A DNA stretch of 64,000 nt, from contig NW_020289978.1 of NCBI RefSeq assembly GCF_003144245.1, positions 620,001-684,000 on the forward strand. The letters run 5' to 3'. The notes under the pieces were generated by a model. That model made no database searches. It was given only the letters and a program-made list of their open reading frames with translations, and had not been told where the DNA came from. Below are positions 51,699 through 61,687 of the stretch, in pieces. Positions within the stretch are counted from its first letter, which is position 1. Every line of letters starts with the position of its first letter. The position numbers and the translations under genes are program-made. The DNA is from Jaminaea rosea. Taxonomy: Eukaryota; Basidiomycota; Exobasidiomycetes; Microstromatales.

Positions 51699-54005
51699 AT
51701 GGCGTCCGCCATGCGCATACAAGGAGCCGCCAGACTCTTGATTGCAGAAACATCGCCGACGCTGCCCTTCAGGCGGTCACAGCGGTGTCGCGCAAGAAGG
51801 GCGATGGTCTCGACCGGCGCGGTCCCCTCACACATGGCCCAGATGGTCACTCGTCCCTTGTCTACCACTGCGCAGCTGAACAAGCCGCAGCGAACGAGCA
51901 AGGCATCATCAGCTTCCTCATCAACATCCAAGGCGGCGGAAAAGAAGAAAGCAGCCGCCACTCCCACTCCAGCTGATGAAGCTAAGCCTGGAGCAACGAG
52001 CGCAGCAGCTTCATCATCACCATCATCATCTTCGCCCGCCTCGACGTCATCCTCCTCTGACTCGAATGCATCTAGCGCGCCCCCAAAGGGACCAGTCAGA
52101 GTCACAGACAAGCGATCTGACCCAACTACACGGCAAGCAGAGATTGCTGCGAGAGAGGCGGAGAAGCAGCAGCAGCAGAAGTTGGCCCAAGCCGGGGCAG
52201 CATCGACAAAGCTTGGGGATCAGGAGCCGCTAGTGGGTACAGTTAGATCAGCATCGTCTGGCAGAGAGACCCCGATTGCTCAGTCGGCTACCACAGGGTC
52301 AGTGACGCCGGAAGGAACTGCTGGTGGGGCGGGCGAGGCCAGGACTACTGGAGCTGCGCCTTCATCTGCTGCCTCGACATCAAATCCGCACCCCTCAACG
52401 TCGAGCCCGCAAACGAAGTCAGCGCAAACTTCATCAACCTCTCCTGCCTCAGCAACGCCGTCTTCCCCTTCTACACCACAGACATCGCAGCCCTCCTCCT
52501 CCTCTTCCTCCTCCACCTCCTCTCAAGGCAGCTCCTCGTCCTCTTCATCTTCCTCCACCACCACAACAAGCTCATCTGAGCTCCTGAAGCAGCGCCTCCA
52601 ACAAGCCCAAGAAAAGCTGGAGCGACCCCTTCCTTCGATGAACTTGGGGCTCGGTAGCGCCGCAGCTGCGGGCGCGACGACGGGGCCGTGGAATGTTGAC
52701 CGGGATGGGACTATTGTGCAGCAGCCACCTCCAGCAGCGAGTGGGTCTGGAGCAGGGGCCGGGACAGCACCTCATGGAGGACCTGGCGCGGGGCAGCAGC
52801 AGCAGCAGCAGCAGCCAGCCGGCTCAGCAGCGGCAAGTGGCAGTGGTGCCTCCTCCTCTTCGCCTCCTCCACCGCGCCCTGGCCCGGCAACAGGCGTGAT
52901 CCCCTCAGACAGCCCGCCCACCCTCGAAGCAGCAGACCTCGACCCAACGGGCCCAGCCCTGGATCACCTCTTCGACACGCGCGCCTTCGTTCGACGTTTG
53001 GAGGATGCTGGCTTCCTCAATGCGGAGCGCGTCGCCGAGGCGGCAGCTGCGGCCCAGGGAGGGGAGGGGCAGGGCGAGACGATGGAGAGGAGACGAGAGG
53101 TGCTTGACTGGCTTGCAAGGGCACAAGGCGGCGAAACGTCCACTGCTTCAACTCCTCCACCACCACCTCCATCGCAGGATGGCGGGTCCACTTTCGAGCT
53201 CACCCCTCAACCTCCTCACCGTCCACACGACCCAGCAGAAGCAATCCTCGACCTTACCTCTTCCTTCCTTCATCGATCCTCCCGCCACACACTCTCCCTC
53301 CTCCTGGATCGCGTCGCAGTAGAGAACCAACGCTACCTCTTCACGGCCGCTCTCTCTGAGCTCCGCACCGAGCTTCAAGTGCGCGCTCGCAATGATGCCG
53401 CCGCTTTGCGCTCCATCACCACTTTGCTTCAGCGGGAAGTCGACGGATTGAGTCAAAGGATGAAAGAAGACATGGAGACCATGAAGCACGACATAGCCGT
53501 AGACATGAATAATCGCAAGGGCGAAGCAAAGGAAGAGCAGAATAGCCTCGAGCAAGAGATCCAGGATCTCAACAATCGCTTCACCATTAGCCTCAGTGAC
53601 CTCAAGACGGAAATTGAGCAGAGCATCAAATGGGACTTGACCCGTCGAGCCCTTGCCTTGGTATTCGGTATCGCGGCAATCACGGTCATTACGCTCTTTG
53701 CGGCTGATGTTCTCAGTAAGAGAAAGGAGAGGGAACGAAGGAGAGAAGAGGCTGAAAGGGTGGCAGCCGCAGGCGGTAGTGGAGGAGCTGCTACTGCTGC
53801 GGCGGTTGCGGCGAGTAGCAGTAATGGCGGAAGTGAAGGCGGTATCTTCAAGCGGCGCAGTTCGGCTCCACCGCCAGCTGCTCAACCTGCTGCTGTTCCC
53901 ACTCCTGCCGCAGGTACTCCCGGCGCGGGTATGTCGTTGAGACCGGCTGAGGAGCTGGGATTGGTGGAGCAGGACGAGGCGGACCAGGAAGCGAGGTATC
54001 TCTAG
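51699..54005 (+). CDS. MCUR1/CCDC90 (DUF1640) family mitochondrial membrane protein
   Basis: Single-exon ORF of 768 aa, start MASAMRIQGAARLL with an Arg-rich mitochondrial-type presequence. The C-terminal third carries the family: FDTRAFVRRLEDAGFLN near residue 425, a helical VAVENQRYLFTAALSELRTE stretch, a long coiled coil (residues about 560-645) and one membrane helix at about 650-671 (LALVFGIAAITVITLFAADVL), followed by a short basic and Ser/Ala-rich tail. Known relatives are animal MCUR1/CCDC90B and yeast Put6/Put7, inner-membrane proteins linked to calcium uniporter regulation or proline uptake. Most relatives are 200-350 residues. Here about 350 residues of Ser/Thr/Pro/Gln-rich sequence separate the presequence from the conserved part. 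The extreme Ser bias explains the frequent TCC/TCA runs. Which of the two proposed activities applies cannot be told. Confidence 0.85.
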   Translation: MASAMRIQGAARLLIAETSPTLPFRRSQRCRARRAMVSTGAVPSHMAQMVTRPLSTTAQLNKPQRTSKASSASSSTSKAAEKKKAAATPTPADEAKPGATSAAASSSPSSSSPASTSSSSDSNASSAPPKGPVRVTDKRSDPTTRQAEIAAREAEKQQQQKLAQAGAASTKLGDQEPLVGTVRSASSGRETPIAQSATTGSVTPEGTAGGAGEARTTGAAPSSAASTSNPHPSTSSPQTKSAQTSSTSPASATPSSPSTPQTSQPSSSSSSSTSSQGSSSSSSSSSTTTTSSSELLKQRLQQAQEKLERPLPSMNLGLGSAAAAGATTGPWNVDRDGTIVQQPPPAASGSGAGAGTAPHGGPGAGQQQQQQQPAGSAAASGSGASSSSPPPPRPGPATGVIPSDSPPTLEAADLDPTGPALDHLFDTRAFVRRLEDAGFLNAERVAEAAAAAQGGEGQGETMERRREVLDWLARAQGGETSTASTPPPPPPSQDGGSTFELTPQPPHRPHDPAEAILDLTSSFLHRSSRHTLSLLLDRVAVENQRYLFTAALSELRTELQVRARNDAAALRSITTLLQREVDGLSQRMKEDMETMKHDIAVDMNNRKGEAKEEQNSLEQEIQDLNNRFTISLSDLKTEIEQSIKWDLTRRALALVFGIAAITVITLFAADVLSKRKERERRREEAERVAAAGGSGGAATAAAVAASSSNGGSEGGIFKRRSSAPPPAAQPAAVPTPAAGTPGAGMSLRPAEELGLVEQDEADQEARYL

Positions 54006-54225
54006 ACGGTGGGACTTGGGCTCGGGCATGTACACATTCACACGTCTCGCCTATGATAATAATGTCGAAGCATTGCACGTCATTGGACGCGCTGGTATCA
54101 AATTGGATCTTAGTCTGATGCGACGATATGGAGACTATAATGTCGGCCGCAGCAAACGCTTCGAGGTCCTCGCGTCGATCTCCTCTCCCTCGACGTTGTC
54201 CGCCATACACATGGCCACCGCGCCT

Positions 54226-57200
54226 TCACTCCACGGGCCCGAAAGTGGGCGACCAGCCCTCCTCCTCTCCCTGTGCCCTTGACGCGGCTTTCTCCCTCGC
54301 CTCCTGACGACCGCCCCCACTCTGCGGCACACGTTGCTCGTTGCCACGGGTCGAATTACCTTGACTTTGTTGGGCCGACGACGGTATGGTCCGCTGAGCA
54401 GCATCAACAGACGCAGGCGACACGTCCTCCCATGACGTCGAGAAGGTGTCCTGTCTTGAAGCTGCGGAAGGTCTTGTCGGCGGCACTTGATAGTGCGAGC
54501 CCGTAACTGCCGGCGCAGCAGTGCCTCCATGGCCTGTAGCTGAGCTGAGTGGCTCATCGACTGGGCGAGGATGACCAGGCGAATCATCTGGTGATGGGAC
54601 GACATTGAAGAAGCTCTCTTCCTGCGTCATCGAGGTATTGGATGGGGAGGGGTCGATGAAGACTCCGTCCTCCTCCTCTGCAATCTCCTGGCTCGAGGCG
54701 CGGCTCGCTCCGTGTTCTTGGCCATTGCTTTGCTGTTCCACGTCGCGCGGGCCAAAGGGCTTTGCCTCGTCGCGCAGCGGTGTCGGAGGGGATATCGGCT
54801 TCCTTTGCCTAGGTGAAGTGGGAAGCTGGATCGCTTGCGGGCTCTCGTGCTGCTCTTGTGGGCTCGCTGCTTCGCTCGCAGCAGCGTAGGGGAACGGCAC
54901 ACTACTTCCACTCCCGCTGCTCTTGCTCGTCGTCGTTGTCATGCTGCTGTCCGCGCTGGGCGTGGCTTCATCCGTGCGGCTTGAAGGGGCGCCAGGACGC
55001 GACGCGGTCATCGTCGAGGGGCCAATGGTGGTAGAGGATGCTTCTGAGCGCTTTGTTCCCCTCCGCGAAGGATTGCGAGCCGTTGCGTCGGATGCCATCG
55101 AAGAGAGGCGCGGTCGCTCTCGCTCTGTCTCTGTGTCGCGAGACGGCTGCAAAGAAGACGGGGCGGACGCCGCTGTTGTGTAGGTGGCCGTATCCTCAGA
55201 AGTGAGGCTGGGTCGCTCGTCCGTAGATCCCTGAGAAATGGTGAGCATCGTCTTGACGTCCAACTGCCCTCCTTTGTCTCCTTCGTCAGCAGCTCGTTGA
55301 CCCGCAGCGCTGCGTCCCCTGGTCGCGGTGGAATCCTCATCTGCGCCTCTTTCGCTGCCAGTACCTACGTCGCCTTCATCCGTCTGCGAACTCTCCGAGA
55401 AGCTCTCTAGCGAGGGATCGTCATCAACTTGACTTGCCTTCCCGCCTCCAGTGGACAGCCCATCCCCTTCATCGAATTCGTCGTCGTCATCATCATCGTC
55501 CCTCATCCACCTAGGCATTGCCTCCTGCAAACTGAAGATCGGCTTTGGAAGCGACTTGACTCTCGATGCCAGATCGGACAGTGAGGGCTCGATGTCTCCA
55601 GTGTCCGGATCGATATCGACAAGGAAGCCCAGCAGCATTGAGGGGTCCAGGCTGCGCACCGGCATACGGCGGGGGCGATCGCAGTGGTAGGTGGAAAGCT
55701 CGGCGTCAGAGTAGGCGGAGAGATACCAAGTGGTCCGGGCGCGCTCGGATTCGTCGTTCTCGTCCAGCTCCTGGGACACGGCGTCTCCTTGCTCCTTCTC
55801 CCTCCTCACGCTCGCCACCGGCGGCGGTGGATGCTTGAATGGCACCACTCCCCTGACGTGATGCGGATCCAGGTAGAGGAGCTCACCCCCCTGAAACCCT
55901 ACGAAGTAATACGATGACCCAGGCCGGCCACCGGCAATCCCCACGCTTTGTGGGAAGGTGAACAGCTGCCGAATCGAATCGTAGTACGTTGGATGGACAC
56001 CCTCCAAACCCAGACGCACGTTGATCAAAATCAAAACCGGTCGCGCTCTCTTTTCTCCCGCCGAATTTGATGGAGCTTTCGCAGCCCTTCTCACCTCATT
56101 CAGATATACGACACCGTCCGTCGCTGTCGACACGCCCAACCCCGCTTGCGGCCATTCATCCACCAGCTTCCTGATCGCACCCGCAGCGGTACTGGGCCCG
56201 AACCACTCGCCCACCTCTTTGCCGAGGCGTTTGCCCTCGCGAGCCATGCGGTGCACGCTGAACGGGCAAGACGAGGACGGATCGTCCATGAACCAGCTCA
56301 AGAGCTCCACGTAGCGAGCTTGGCGGCGTCGGCTGGCTAGGTAGGCCGCTTGATCTGCTTCGGAGGAGACGACAGGAGGAGGAGAAGCTGGCAGCGGAGC
56401 ACGCCTCCAGTCGCGTCCAAGATGCACCTCGACGAGGGCATTTGCTAGCAGGCTCTGTCCTGTGCGCAACATGCATCCCCACCCTGCGTCCGTGGTCAGA
56501 CCCGAGCGACCTGTCAGCCCTGTAGCCTGAACGGCAGCCGTAGCGCGACCCCAGAGATTGGGAAGAATGCCCATCTTCTCGCTGAGCGACGAGGCAGGCG
56601 CAGGGATAGGGGCAGGAGGTGTGATCGAGGGCGGAGAGGAGGATGTGGTGGTAGTAGTGTTGCTGGTGCTGGGTGATACGCCTAGAGCGGCCCCAAGGGA
56701 GGGGGAGGAGTGCGAGGCGGCCTCCATGCCGGGTGTGGCGTCGATGAGGCGACGGGTCAGCCAGCTGCCAGCGTTGCGCGGGCCTGATGGTGTAGCGGGA
56801 GGTGCGGAAGCGGTGACAGAACCTGACAGAGAGCTAGCAGGGCGCGAAGCCGCTTCATTGCCAGCCGCAGCCTCAGAAGCAGCTGCAGCGATGGTAGCAG
56901 CCGCTTCCTCCGCCTCCTTCGAGATGGTTCCATCCCTGGCAATCGGCCCAAAGTGGTTGCGATATGTGCACCAGATGCGCGACTGAAAGTCAGATTGGAA
57001 GTCGTTTGAAGAGGCAACGCGATGCAGTAGGTCGCCCTTTTGAGTGCTTGTCCCTGGCGAGGACACTGCTGCTGGGCGATGACGGGACGATTTGGGCATG
57101 GGCGGAGAGGTAGCATCGGAAGGCCGTGGCTTTGTTGGGGAGCCTGTAGACGAGGTGGGTGTCTCGGCATAGCTGCGCGGCGTCTCCTCGCTGGCAGTCG

Positions 57201-58974
57201 ACTTGCGCACGCCCGGCCGGTTGTCATCGTCCGAAGGCGGAGAAGGCTCATCGCCACTGCGCTCCTTGACCGGGCTAGTCGGCGCACTAGCCTCCTGAAT
57301 CTCGATGGCAGGGCCGAGACGCTGCGTCACTCCACTCTCGTTCGCCGAAGCTGTCTCTACAGGGGCTCCTCGCCCGCCGTGCTTCACGCCAAGCAACCAG
57401 ATCTCTTCCTCTTGACCGCCCTCATGTATATATCGCAATGCCCTCTCGAGCCCCGCGGTGCTCGCAGCCGCTCCTGCTGCTGCTTGAGCCCTCGCACGGG
57501 CATTGGAAAGGAAGCCAGGACCCGCGTTGTGGTGGTGAGGCTTAGCCACGTTACCTCCGGTGCCGGGGGCGTTGGTACTTTGCGATGACTTAGCTCTGCT
57601 GGAAGCCGAGGCTGTTGACGCCACGGATGTGTTGCTTTGCCGCCGCAAGGAAGAAGGAGGGGATTTGGTCGACTCTGCAGTGGTTGTAGTAGTAGTCGTG
57701 ACCGCCGCACTCTGAGGTGGACTGTCTGACGCTAGTATGTTGAGCAGCCAGCCTGAGAGACGCTTTGGCAAACCTCCCTCACCGTACCCTTCGTCAGGCG
57801 CTGCAAGATGGCGAGCCGCAGAAGCTGATCCGCTACGTGACCTTCCTCCTGGCGTAGCTTGGACATTGGCGCCGGGCAAGACACGGGATGCTACGGCCTC
57901 GATGCTGTGGCGGGGCACAGAGAGGATTGACGCGCTATCACCGCCATCGCCTTCTGAGTGCCGCCCTGACCTAGCATGCAGCCAATCGGGCATGGCCCTC
58001 TCCGCCATGTTGCCCGCTCGTCTGCCGAGGCTAGCCGCAGTGGAGCTGACCGCTGAAGCCGCACCGGTACTGGCCAGGCTGTCCTGAGAAGCATTGAGCG
58101 ATTCTCGAGACACCTCGCCGAGACGATTGCGGCTGCCGATCCTGCGCAACAGGCCCGGTCCCCCACCTCCACCCCCTACTCCTCCTTCCCTTTGCTGGGA
58201 AGCTTCGCTATTTGTCGATGGTCGAACTGGCTGAAAGGAGGGCGAACGAGCAAAGAGCCCCTTGCGTTGTTGAGGCTGAGGCGAGGCAGATGATCGGCGA
58301 GCCGCTTCGGAACTGGCATTGACATCTTCGCCTCCCTTAGCGATTGCATCAGAATCTTTGAAGGCTGCCAGCATGCTGGACCGCGGCAGCTTTCTTCCCT
58401 TGACGGTGATCTGGCCGACATCATCGATCGCGTCCATGTCACTGGTGTGATTACCCAGACTAGAACCGGGACGTAGTCGACGCCATGTGCTTGAGCGTGG
58501 ACGTCCACCAGATGATGACGATGTCGTCTCAACATGGGATGCTGAGCTTGGGGAACGGTCCAGCTTAGGAGGCGAGCGGATGGCATCTATGCCGACAGAG
58601 GCGGATCGATTGCGAGTGTGAGACTGGGTATTTGGAGCCGAAGAAGATGGTGGCGATGACGCAAGGGGTGTCGACGTAGTTGGAGGGCCGTCGTCTCTCT
58701 CTTTTGCCAGGCCAAAGAGCCTATTTGTGCTGTTACTAGCCACCCGGACGAGACTCGACCCGGTGCGACGATGACCCTGTTGACGGGGCTTGCTAGGTCC
58801 TGCCTCGGTCTTATGCTGCGACGTAGGCAGAGGCGGTGGAGCAGGAGAAGAGGTAGATGGATTTGCAGTCGAGGACGACGCTTGTTGGGCTGCTTCCTTG
58901 GACGCCTTTGAGCTAAAGAGGCTCTTGCGGCGAGGCCTTGGCTGAGGGGCACTCCCCTGCCCTTGCGCGGCCAT
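54226..58974 (-). CDS. ATG4: Autophagy cysteine protease Atg4, very large form
   Basis: Peptidase family C54 enzyme that trims and delipidates Atg8. Single-exon ORF; from ATG 58974 (MAAQGQGSAPQP) it encodes 1,582 aa, against about 400-500 in most fungi. The catalytic domain starts near residue 664 (IWCTYRNHFGPIARDG). It is interrupted by about 125 residues of Ala/Ser/Pro-rich insert, then continues with GLTTDAGWGCMLRTGQSLLA (Cys834), PVLILINVRLGLEGVHPTYY, SVGIAGGRPGSSYYFVGFQG and the YLDPHHV motif (Asp1036, His1038). It ends with HCDRPRRMPVRSLDPSMLLG at about 1110. The triad is intact. The N-terminal 660 and C-terminal about 460 residues are disordered, Ser-rich and full of potential phosphosites. 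EDGVFIDP and EESFFNVV near the C-terminus could be LIR-like Atg8-binding motifs. An upstream in-frame ATG (59280) would add 102 residues. Confidence 0.92.
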   Translation of the reverse strand: MAAQGQGSAPQPRPRRKSLFSSKASKEAAQQASSSTANPSTSSPAPPPLPTSQHKTEAGPSKPRQQGHRRTGSSLVRVASNSTNRLFGLAKERDDGPPTTSTPLASSPPSSSAPNTQSHTRNRSASVGIDAIRSPPKLDRSPSSASHVETTSSSSGGRPRSSTWRRLRPGSSLGNHTSDMDAIDDVGQITVKGRKLPRSSMLAAFKDSDAIAKGGEDVNASSEAARRSSASPQPQQRKGLFARSPSFQPVRPSTNSEASQQREGGVGGGGGGPGLLRRIGSRNRLGEVSRESLNASQDSLASTGAASAVSSTAASLGRRAGNMAERAMPDWLHARSGRHSEGDGGDSASILSVPRHSIEAVASRVLPGANVQATPGGRSRSGSASAARHLAAPDEGYGEGGLPKRLSGWLLNILASDSPPQSAAVTTTTTTTAESTKSPPSSLRRQSNTSVASTASASSRAKSSQSTNAPGTGGNVAKPHHHNAGPGFLSNARARAQAAAGAAASTAGLERALRYIHEGGQEEEIWLLGVKHGGRGAPVETASANESGVTQRLGPAIEIQEASAPTSPVKERSGDEPSPPSDDDNRPGVRKSTASEETPRSYAETPTSSTGSPTKPRPSDATSPPMPKSSRHRPAAVSSPGTSTQKGDLLHRVASSNDFQSDFQSRIWCTYRNHFGPIARDGTISKEAEEAAATIAAAASEAAAGNEAASRPASSLSGSVTASAPPATPSGPRNAGSWLTRRLIDATPGMEAASHSSPSLGAALGVSPSTSNTTTTTSSSPPSITPPAPIPAPASSLSEKMGILPNLWGRATAAVQATGLTGRSGLTTDAGWGCMLRTGQSLLANALVEVHLGRDWRRAPLPASPPPVVSSEADQAAYLASRRRQARYVELLSWFMDDPSSSCPFSVHRMAREGKRLGKEVGEWFGPSTAAGAIRKLVDEWPQAGLGVSTATDGVVYLNEVRRAAKAPSNSAGEKRARPVLILINVRLGLEGVHPTYYDSIRQLFTFPQSVGIAGGRPGSSYYFVGFQGGELLYLDPHHVRGVVPFKHPPPPVASVRREKEQGDAVSQELDENDESERARTTWYLSAYSDAELSTYHCDRPRRMPVRSLDPSMLLGFLVDIDPDTGDIEPSLSDLASRVKSLPKPIFSLQEAMPRWMRDDDDDDDEFDEGDGLSTGGGKASQVDDDPSLESFSESSQTDEGDVGTGSERGADEDSTATRGRSAAGQRAADEGDKGGQLDVKTMLTISQGSTDERPSLTSEDTATYTTAASAPSSLQPSRDTETERERPRLSSMASDATARNPSRRGTKRSEASSTTIGPSTMTASRPGAPSSRTDEATPSADSSMTTTTSKSSGSGSSVPFPYAAASEAASPQEQHESPQAIQLPTSPRQRKPISPPTPLRDEAKPFGPRDVEQQSNGQEHGASRASSQEIAEEEDGVFIDPSPSNTSMTQEESFFNVVPSPDDSPGHPRPVDEPLSSATGHGGTAAPAVTGSHYQVPPTRPSAASRQDTFSTSWEDVSPASVDAAQRTIPSSAQQSQGNSTRGNEQRVPQSGGGRQEAREKAASRAQGEEEGWSPTFGPVE

Positions 58975-59344
58975 GACGAAGAAGGGAGAGGTTTGGCCAA
59001 CGAATGGCTCTACCAACAGCGGGGATGCTTTAACCCCTTCGTCGTGAGGCGATGGTGATGACGACGACGATGAGGGACAGAAGATGGAGTTGATTCGAGA
59101 GGTACCGAAGGGAAACGACGACGACTTTGCTCTGGCGCCTCCGCCTCCGCCTCCGCCTCCGCCTTGCCATCGACTTGGGAGCAACGCAACGGCATCGAGG
59201 CTGCAGCGGACTGGCGGCCCTGGATCCCAAGGCGCCGCTTTCCGCTCGCTTTCCTCGCCGCCACCACCACGAAGCCACATTGCTTCTTGCCAGTCGATTC
59301 AAATCAATCAACACCTTGTGAAGGGGGCCCTTCATTAGCGCAAG
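58975..59344. promoter_or_regulatory. Divergent promoter region, ATG4 / POLK
   Basis: 370 bp between the chosen ATG4 start and the polymerase kappa start. A (CCTCCG)n run at about 59139-59164 lies in an open ATG4 frame and would encode poly-Gly if the upstream ATG were used, which argues against coding. Confidence 0.45.
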
Positions 59345-61687
59345 ATGGAGTCCCTCTCCGTCGACGAGCAGCAGGCTGCATCGTCTTCGAGTACTTCACC
59401 TTCTGCCCCTGATACTCGCCCTACCTCCATCTCCCCTCAAAAGCGCCGCCGCGTTGAAGACAGTACAAACGCAGCTCCCCATGCCTCTCTTCTCAAACGC
59501 ATGGGAGGGCCATCAGCAGGAAAGGCTGGCCTCGCATTAGACCAAGCAGAGATCAATCGTCGAATCTATGAGGCCTCAAAGGGGTCCAAGTACTTCGAGA
59601 ACGAGCGTCGCAACGATGAGCGGATCACGCGCAAAGTAGAAGCTATGCTCGCCAGAATGGACGAAAGGCTTCGAGCTGTGCCTGAAGGCGGTCCCGAATG
59701 GCTCGCGATCGAAAAGAAGGCCGATGCTCTTGCTTCCAAGCTAGAGTCTACAAGAGACTTGAGCAGGCATATCGTGCACTGCGACATGGATCAATTCTAT
59801 GGGGCCGTCGAGCTCAAGCGGGACCCCTCGCTCAAGGGCAAGGCGTTCGGCGTAGGCAAGGGAGTGCTAGTCACCGCCTCGTACGAAGCGAGAGCGTATG
59901 GCTGCCGATCAGGCATGGCGACGTACATCGCCGAAGCACTCTGTCCTCACTTGATCACAGTGCCCAATGATATGCAAGCATACGTGGCTGCAAGTCAAGA
60001 CGTCATGTCCATCTTTAGGCGCTTCGACTCGAATTTGGCACAGGCGTCGCTCGATGAGGCGTATTTGGACGTCACGGATCATTGCAGGATCAATGGAGTA
60101 GGGGTGGACGATACGATTGCTGAGCTGCGGAGGCAGGTGAGAGAGGAGACGGGCCTGACGGTATCCGTGGGCGTAGCGCCCAACACCATGCTGGCCAAGA
60201 TAGGCAGCGACAAGAACAAGCCTGACGGGCAATTCAGGCTGGAAGCCACCGCATCAGATTGCATCGACTTCATGCATGCCCTCCCTGTACGCAAGGTACC
60301 TGGCGTAGGTCGCGTAACGGAGCGCATCCTTCAAGCCCTAGGCGTAGAGACTTGCGGGGACATTTGGCGTCTGCGAGTACGCATCGCTCTCGTCCTCGGA
60401 GATGGTGACCTGGAGTGGCTTCTTCGCTACAATCTCGGAATCGCCTCATCGATAGTAGAGCCTGGCAAGAGGGAGGAGCGCAAGTCTGTTGGCCGGGAGC
60501 ATACATTCCAGCCCACGAATGACCCGGAGCGACTATTGGAGCTACTGCGCGAATCGGCAGATCGAGTGGCTGAAGACCTCAAGAAGCTAGACTTTGTCGG
60601 CAAGAGGGTAACGCTGACCTGCAAGGCGGCAGACTTTCAGCGCTTCACCCGTGACCAGACGCAGACGGGGTACGTGTCACAGGCAGACGATATCTTCCGT
60701 ATCACGCGAACTTTGCTGGAGCACGAGCTCAAAATACAGCCAGGCTTGAGCTTGCGGCTCATCGGAGCGAGAGTGAGCACCCTCAAGGACGTGCGCAAGC
60801 CGGAGGATGGAGGGCCACTCAAGAAGCTGTGGAGCGGGCAAGGCCAGAGTGGTAGCGTCCAGAGGCGGCAGAGGTTGCGCAGGGATCTCGATGATCCGGA
60901 CAAGGTCCGCAGCGCAGAAGACGACGCAGAGCTGGACGAGGACGAGGAAGCGCGACAGCTCCGCCTTGCCATCGCGGCTTCGCTGGCGGAGATGGATAGC
61001 CACGGCGGCGGCGGCAACGATGAAAGCGGCAAGTTAGCCCCATCGCCCGCCAATGCATACAGTAGTACCACCAAAGGCCTCGATGACACCGACTTGTCGA
61101 TCAACAATACAACCCCTTGGTCCCCTCCACCCGCAGCAGAGCGCACAGCCAACAGTTTTGCCTCTGAGCTACGACGTTCCACGCCTGAAGGCATGCGACG
61201 CTCTCCCGTCAAGTCGCGCTGCAAGACTCCCACCGAAGAGGAGGTCCTCGTCGCTGTCGAGGAGAGCAACAAGGCGGAGGACATGGCCAAGAGTTGTGGG
61301 AAGAGTGAAACTGCGAAGGGTTGGTTCGAGAAGACCGGCTCTGCTACTGCAACCGAACCTGCTGGCGAAAGAGGAAGAAAGCAACAAGTTTCACAGACTG
61401 CAACGATCAAGCCGCTCGAAGATCCCATCTGCCCCATTTGTACTCAGGCCGTAGTCATGCGCTTTGGCTCTACACTGAGCGGTCGTAATGCTCAGCTGAA
61501 CGCACACATCGATGCCTGCTTGAGCGGCGGGACAGGAGCTGGAGAGAAGCGGAACCCGCCCATTAAGGATCAGCAGGTCAAGACTCGACAGCGAGTCGAT
61601 GGTGCCGGCGGCGGCGGCGGCGGCAGTGGCGGGGCAGGGAAGAAGCGCAAGACGCTTGAGGGCTTCTTCAGCGGACGACGTACTTAG
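59345..61687 (+). CDS. DNA polymerase kappa (Y-family translesion polymerase)
   Basis: DinB/pol kappa, a nuclear polymerase that bypasses minor-groove lesions. Single-exon ORF of 780 aa (ATG 59345). Residues about 50-140 form the N-clasp helical region (LALDQAEINRRIYEASKGSK, FENERRNDERITRKVE). Palm and fingers start at HCDMDQFYGAVEL with metal ligands Asp147 and Met148 backbone, YEARAYGCRSGM, and SLDEAYLDVT with Asp237/Glu238. The thumb has KIGSDKNKPDGQF-like and the RKVPGVGRVTERIL helix-hairpin-helix; the little finger has KSVGREHTFQPT. A C2HC UBZ4 finger (Cys696, Cys699, His721, Cys725) would bind ubiquitinated PCNA. The last residues KRKTLEGFFSGRRT form a PIP-box-like motif. One zinc finger is present, where vertebrate pol kappa has two. 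Divergent from ATG4. Confidence 0.94.
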   Translation: MESLSVDEQQAASSSSTSPSAPDTRPTSISPQKRRRVEDSTNAAPHASLLKRMGGPSAGKAGLALDQAEINRRIYEASKGSKYFENERRNDERITRKVEAMLARMDERLRAVPEGGPEWLAIEKKADALASKLESTRDLSRHIVHCDMDQFYGAVELKRDPSLKGKAFGVGKGVLVTASYEARAYGCRSGMATYIAEALCPHLITVPNDMQAYVAASQDVMSIFRRFDSNLAQASLDEAYLDVTDHCRINGVGVDDTIAELRRQVREETGLTVSVGVAPNTMLAKIGSDKNKPDGQFRLEATASDCIDFMHALPVRKVPGVGRVTERILQALGVETCGDIWRLRVRIALVLGDGDLEWLLRYNLGIASSIVEPGKREERKSVGREHTFQPTNDPERLLELLRESADRVAEDLKKLDFVGKRVTLTCKAADFQRFTRDQTQTGYVSQADDIFRITRTLLEHELKIQPGLSLRLIGARVSTLKDVRKPEDGGPLKKLWSGQGQSGSVQRRQRLRRDLDDPDKVRSAEDDAELDEDEEARQLRLAIAASLAEMDSHGGGGNDESGKLAPSPANAYSSTTKGLDDTDLSINNTTPWSPPPAAERTANSFASELRRSTPEGMRRSPVKSRCKTPTEEEVLVAVEESNKAEDMAKSCGKSETAKGWFEKTGSATATEPAGERGRKQQVSQTATIKPLEDPICPICTQAVVMRFGSTLSGRNAQLNAHIDACLSGGTGAGEKRNPPIKDQQVKTRQRVDGAGGGGGGSGGAGKKRKTLEGFFSGRRT

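Noticed and set aside
58975-59280. 102-residue N-terminal extension of Atg4 from ATG 59280
   Set aside because: Poly-Gly and Ser runs from simple repeats; it would leave only 64 bp to the divergent gene. The ATG at 58974 is a better start.
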